A DNA stretch of 5,957 bases from DASZTV01 sp036267875 (GTDB lineage Bacteria; Actinomycetota; Actinomycetes; JAFAQI01): assembly GCA_036267875.1 (NCBI GenBank), contig DATAVE010000034.1, positions 1-5,957 of the forward strand, written 5' to 3'. The notes under the pieces were generated by a model. It did no database searches. It worked only from the letters and a program-made list of their open reading frames with translations, and was not told where the DNA came from. This document shows positions 4,582 through 5,957 of this stretch, piece by piece. The stretch's first letter is position 1. Every line of letters starts with the position of its first letter. The translations under genes and the position numbers were made by a program.

Positions 4582-5957
4582 ATGACCGCTGCAGTAGCCG
4601 AGCCCATCACCACCCTTCCCCAGGTCGCAATCAACGACATTGGCACCGCAGAGGACTTCCTCGCTGCCATCGAGGGGACCATCAAGGAGTTCAACGACGG
4701 CGACATCGTCGAAGGCGTCATCGTCCGCGTAGACCGCGACGAGGTGCTCCTGGACATCGGCTACAAGACAGAGGGCGTGATCCCCAGCCGCGAGCTGTCG
4801 ATCAAGCACGACGTCGACCCTAACGACGTGGTCTCGGTAGGGGATGAGATCGAGGCCCTGGTTCTCCAGAAGGAGGACAAGGAGGGTCGGCTGATCCTGT
4901 CCAAGAAGCGCGCTCAGTACGAACGGGCGTGGGGCACGATCGAGCAGATCAAGGAAGAGGACGGCATCGTCACCGGCACGGTGATCGAGGTCGTCAAGGG
5001 TGGCCTCATCCTCGACATCGGGCTGCGTGGCTTCCTGCCCGCCTCGCTGGTCGAGATGCGTCGCGTTCGCGACCTCCTGCCGTACGTCGGCAAGGAGCTC
5101 GAGGCGAAGATCATCGAGCTCGACAAGAACCGCAACAACGTCGTCCTCTCGCGTCGCGCGTGGCTCGAGCAGACGCAGAGCGAGGTCCGTCAGACCTTCC
5201 TCACGCAGCTGCTCAAGGGCCAGGTTCGCAAGGGCGTCGTCTCCTCGATCGTCAACTTCGGCGCGTTCGTCGACCTCGGCGGCGTCGACGGTCTGGTGCA
5301 CGTTTCCGAGCTGTCCTGGAAGCACATCGACCACCCGAGTGAGGTTGTGGAGGTCGGCCAGGAAGTCACCGTCGAGGTGCTCGACGTCGACATGGACCGC
5401 GAGCGGGTCTCGCTGTCGCTGAAGGCGACGCAGGAAGACCCGTGGCAGGCATTCGCCCGGGCCCACTCGATCGGCCAGGTTGTGCCAGGTCGCGTCACCA
5501 AGCTCGTGCCGTTCGGCGCGTTCGTCCGCGTGGCCGAGGGCATCGAGGGTCTGGTCCACATCTCCGAGCTGGCCGAGCGCCACGTCGAGATCCCGGAGCA
5601 GGTCGTCAACGTCGGCGACGAGATCTACGTCAAGGTCATCGACATCGACCTCGAGCGTCGCCGCATCTCGCTGTCGCTGAAGCAGGCCAACGAGGGCACC
5701 GTCGGCGAGGCAGTCGCGGACCACTTCGACCCGACGCAGTACGGCATGCCGGCCCAGTACGACGACAAGGGTCAGTACATCTACCCAGAGGGCTTCGACT
5801 CCGACACCAACGAGTGGAAGCCGGGCTACGAGACCCAGCAGGCCGAGTGGGAGGCGCAGTACGCCAAGGCCCACGAGCGCTGGGAGGCCCACCAGAAGCA
5901 GATGCAGGCCGCCCAGGCAGCCGATCTCGAGGCAGCCGAGACCACGTCGTACAGCTC
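4582..5957 (+). CDS. rpsA: 30S ribosomal protein S1 (C-terminal end beyond window)
   Basis: 458 complete codons are visible and the frame is open to the window edge; the actinobacterial protein is usually about 480-500 residues, so only a short tail is missing. S1 binds the mRNA leader on the 30S subunit and helps initiation. Four S1 (OB-fold) RNA-binding domains are visible: about 40-108 (GDIVEGVIVRVDRDEVLLDI), 127-192 (GTVIEVVKGGLILDIGLRGF), 211-280 (VSSIVNFGAFVDLGGVDGLV then HVSELSW) and 297-366 (VTKLVPFGAFVRVAEGIEGL then VHISELAERH). The first two are the divergent ribosome-anchoring type; the last two carry the classical FGAFV and H-V/I-SEL motifs. The tail from about 370 is rich in Glu, Gln, Ala and Trp (YPEGFDSDTNEWKPGYE, then WEAQYAKAHERWEAHQKQM) and probably helical. 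Start: ATG 4582 gives MTAAVAEPITTLPQVAINDI, which aligns with the N-terminus of mycobacterial RpsA. Confidence 0.98.
   Translation, partial: MTAAVAEPITTLPQVAINDIGTAEDFLAAIEGTIKEFNDGDIVEGVIVRVDRDEVLLDIGYKTEGVIPSRELSIKHDVDPNDVVSVGDEIEALVLQKEDKEGRLILSKKRAQYERAWGTIEQIKEEDGIVTGTVIEVVKGGLILDIGLRGFLPASLVEMRRVRDLLPYVGKELEAKIIELDKNRNNVVLSRRAWLEQTQSEVRQTFLTQLLKGQVRKGVVSSIVNFGAFVDLGGVDGLVHVSELSWKHIDHPSEVVEVGQEVTVEVLDVDMDRERVSLSLKATQEDPWQAFARAHSIGQVVPGRVTKLVPFGAFVRVAEGIEGLVHISELAERHVEIPEQVVNVGDEIYVKVIDIDLERRRISLSLKQANEGTVGEAVADHFDPTQYGMPAQYDDKGQYIYPEGFDSDTNEWKPGYETQQAEWEAQYAKAHERWEAHQKQMQAAQAADLEAAETTSYS

Noticed and set aside
4456..5892. Long open frame of 478 codons on the minus strand across rpsA.
   Set aside because: It is antisense to a clearly conserved ribosomal protein gene and its product is a low-complexity string of Leu, Val, Asp and Arg, the usual shadow of a high-G+C gene.

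Overview
The window is high-G+C DNA with an actinobacterial gene content. The polA and rpsA products closely resemble the mycobacterial proteins: RpsA has four S1 domains plus an acidic, Gln-rich tail, and Pol I has a degenerate proofreading domain and Tyr in the O-helix. Several start sites look leaderless. A Propionibacteriales/Nocardioides-like host is my best guess, but only a guess; the lineage cannot be fixed from this window alone.

Layout, left to right. (1) Bases 1-458 are the right end of an IS481-family insertion sequence: the C-terminal part of its DDE transposase, then a terminal inverted repeat beginning 5'-TGT when read inwards. (2) Bases 460-854, minus strand, hold a broken hotdog-fold acyl-CoA thioesterase of the PaaI/YdiI type. 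It carries an in-frame amber codon near the N-terminus and a one-base deletion in the middle. Its stop codon lies inside the CTAG site next to the IS. (3) A 23-bp divergent intergenic region (855-877) carries overlapping -10 elements on the two strands. (4) Bases 878-3580, plus strand, encode complete DNA polymerase I. (5) An 84-bp convergent gap (3581-3664) holds two copies of a palindromic 21-bp repeat. (6) Bases 3665-4465, minus strand, encode a class I SAM-dependent methyltransferase of unknown substrate. (7) A 116-bp divergent region (4466-4581) holds a probable rpsA promoter, a small hairpin and a 13-bp tandem repeat. (8) From base 4582 to the window edge, plus strand, runs rpsA (ribosomal protein S1), lacking only its last residues.

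polA and rpsA are housekeeping genes (DNA repair/Okazaki processing and translation initiation). They are direct neighbours in Mycobacterium tuberculosis; here an opposite-strand methyltransferase gene lies between them. No complete new defence, CRISPR or biosynthetic system is visible. The points most worth a second look are the symmetric polA/thioesterase promoter, the decayed thioesterase with an IS at its stop codon, the paired palindromes after polA, and the repeat-bearing rpsA leader.
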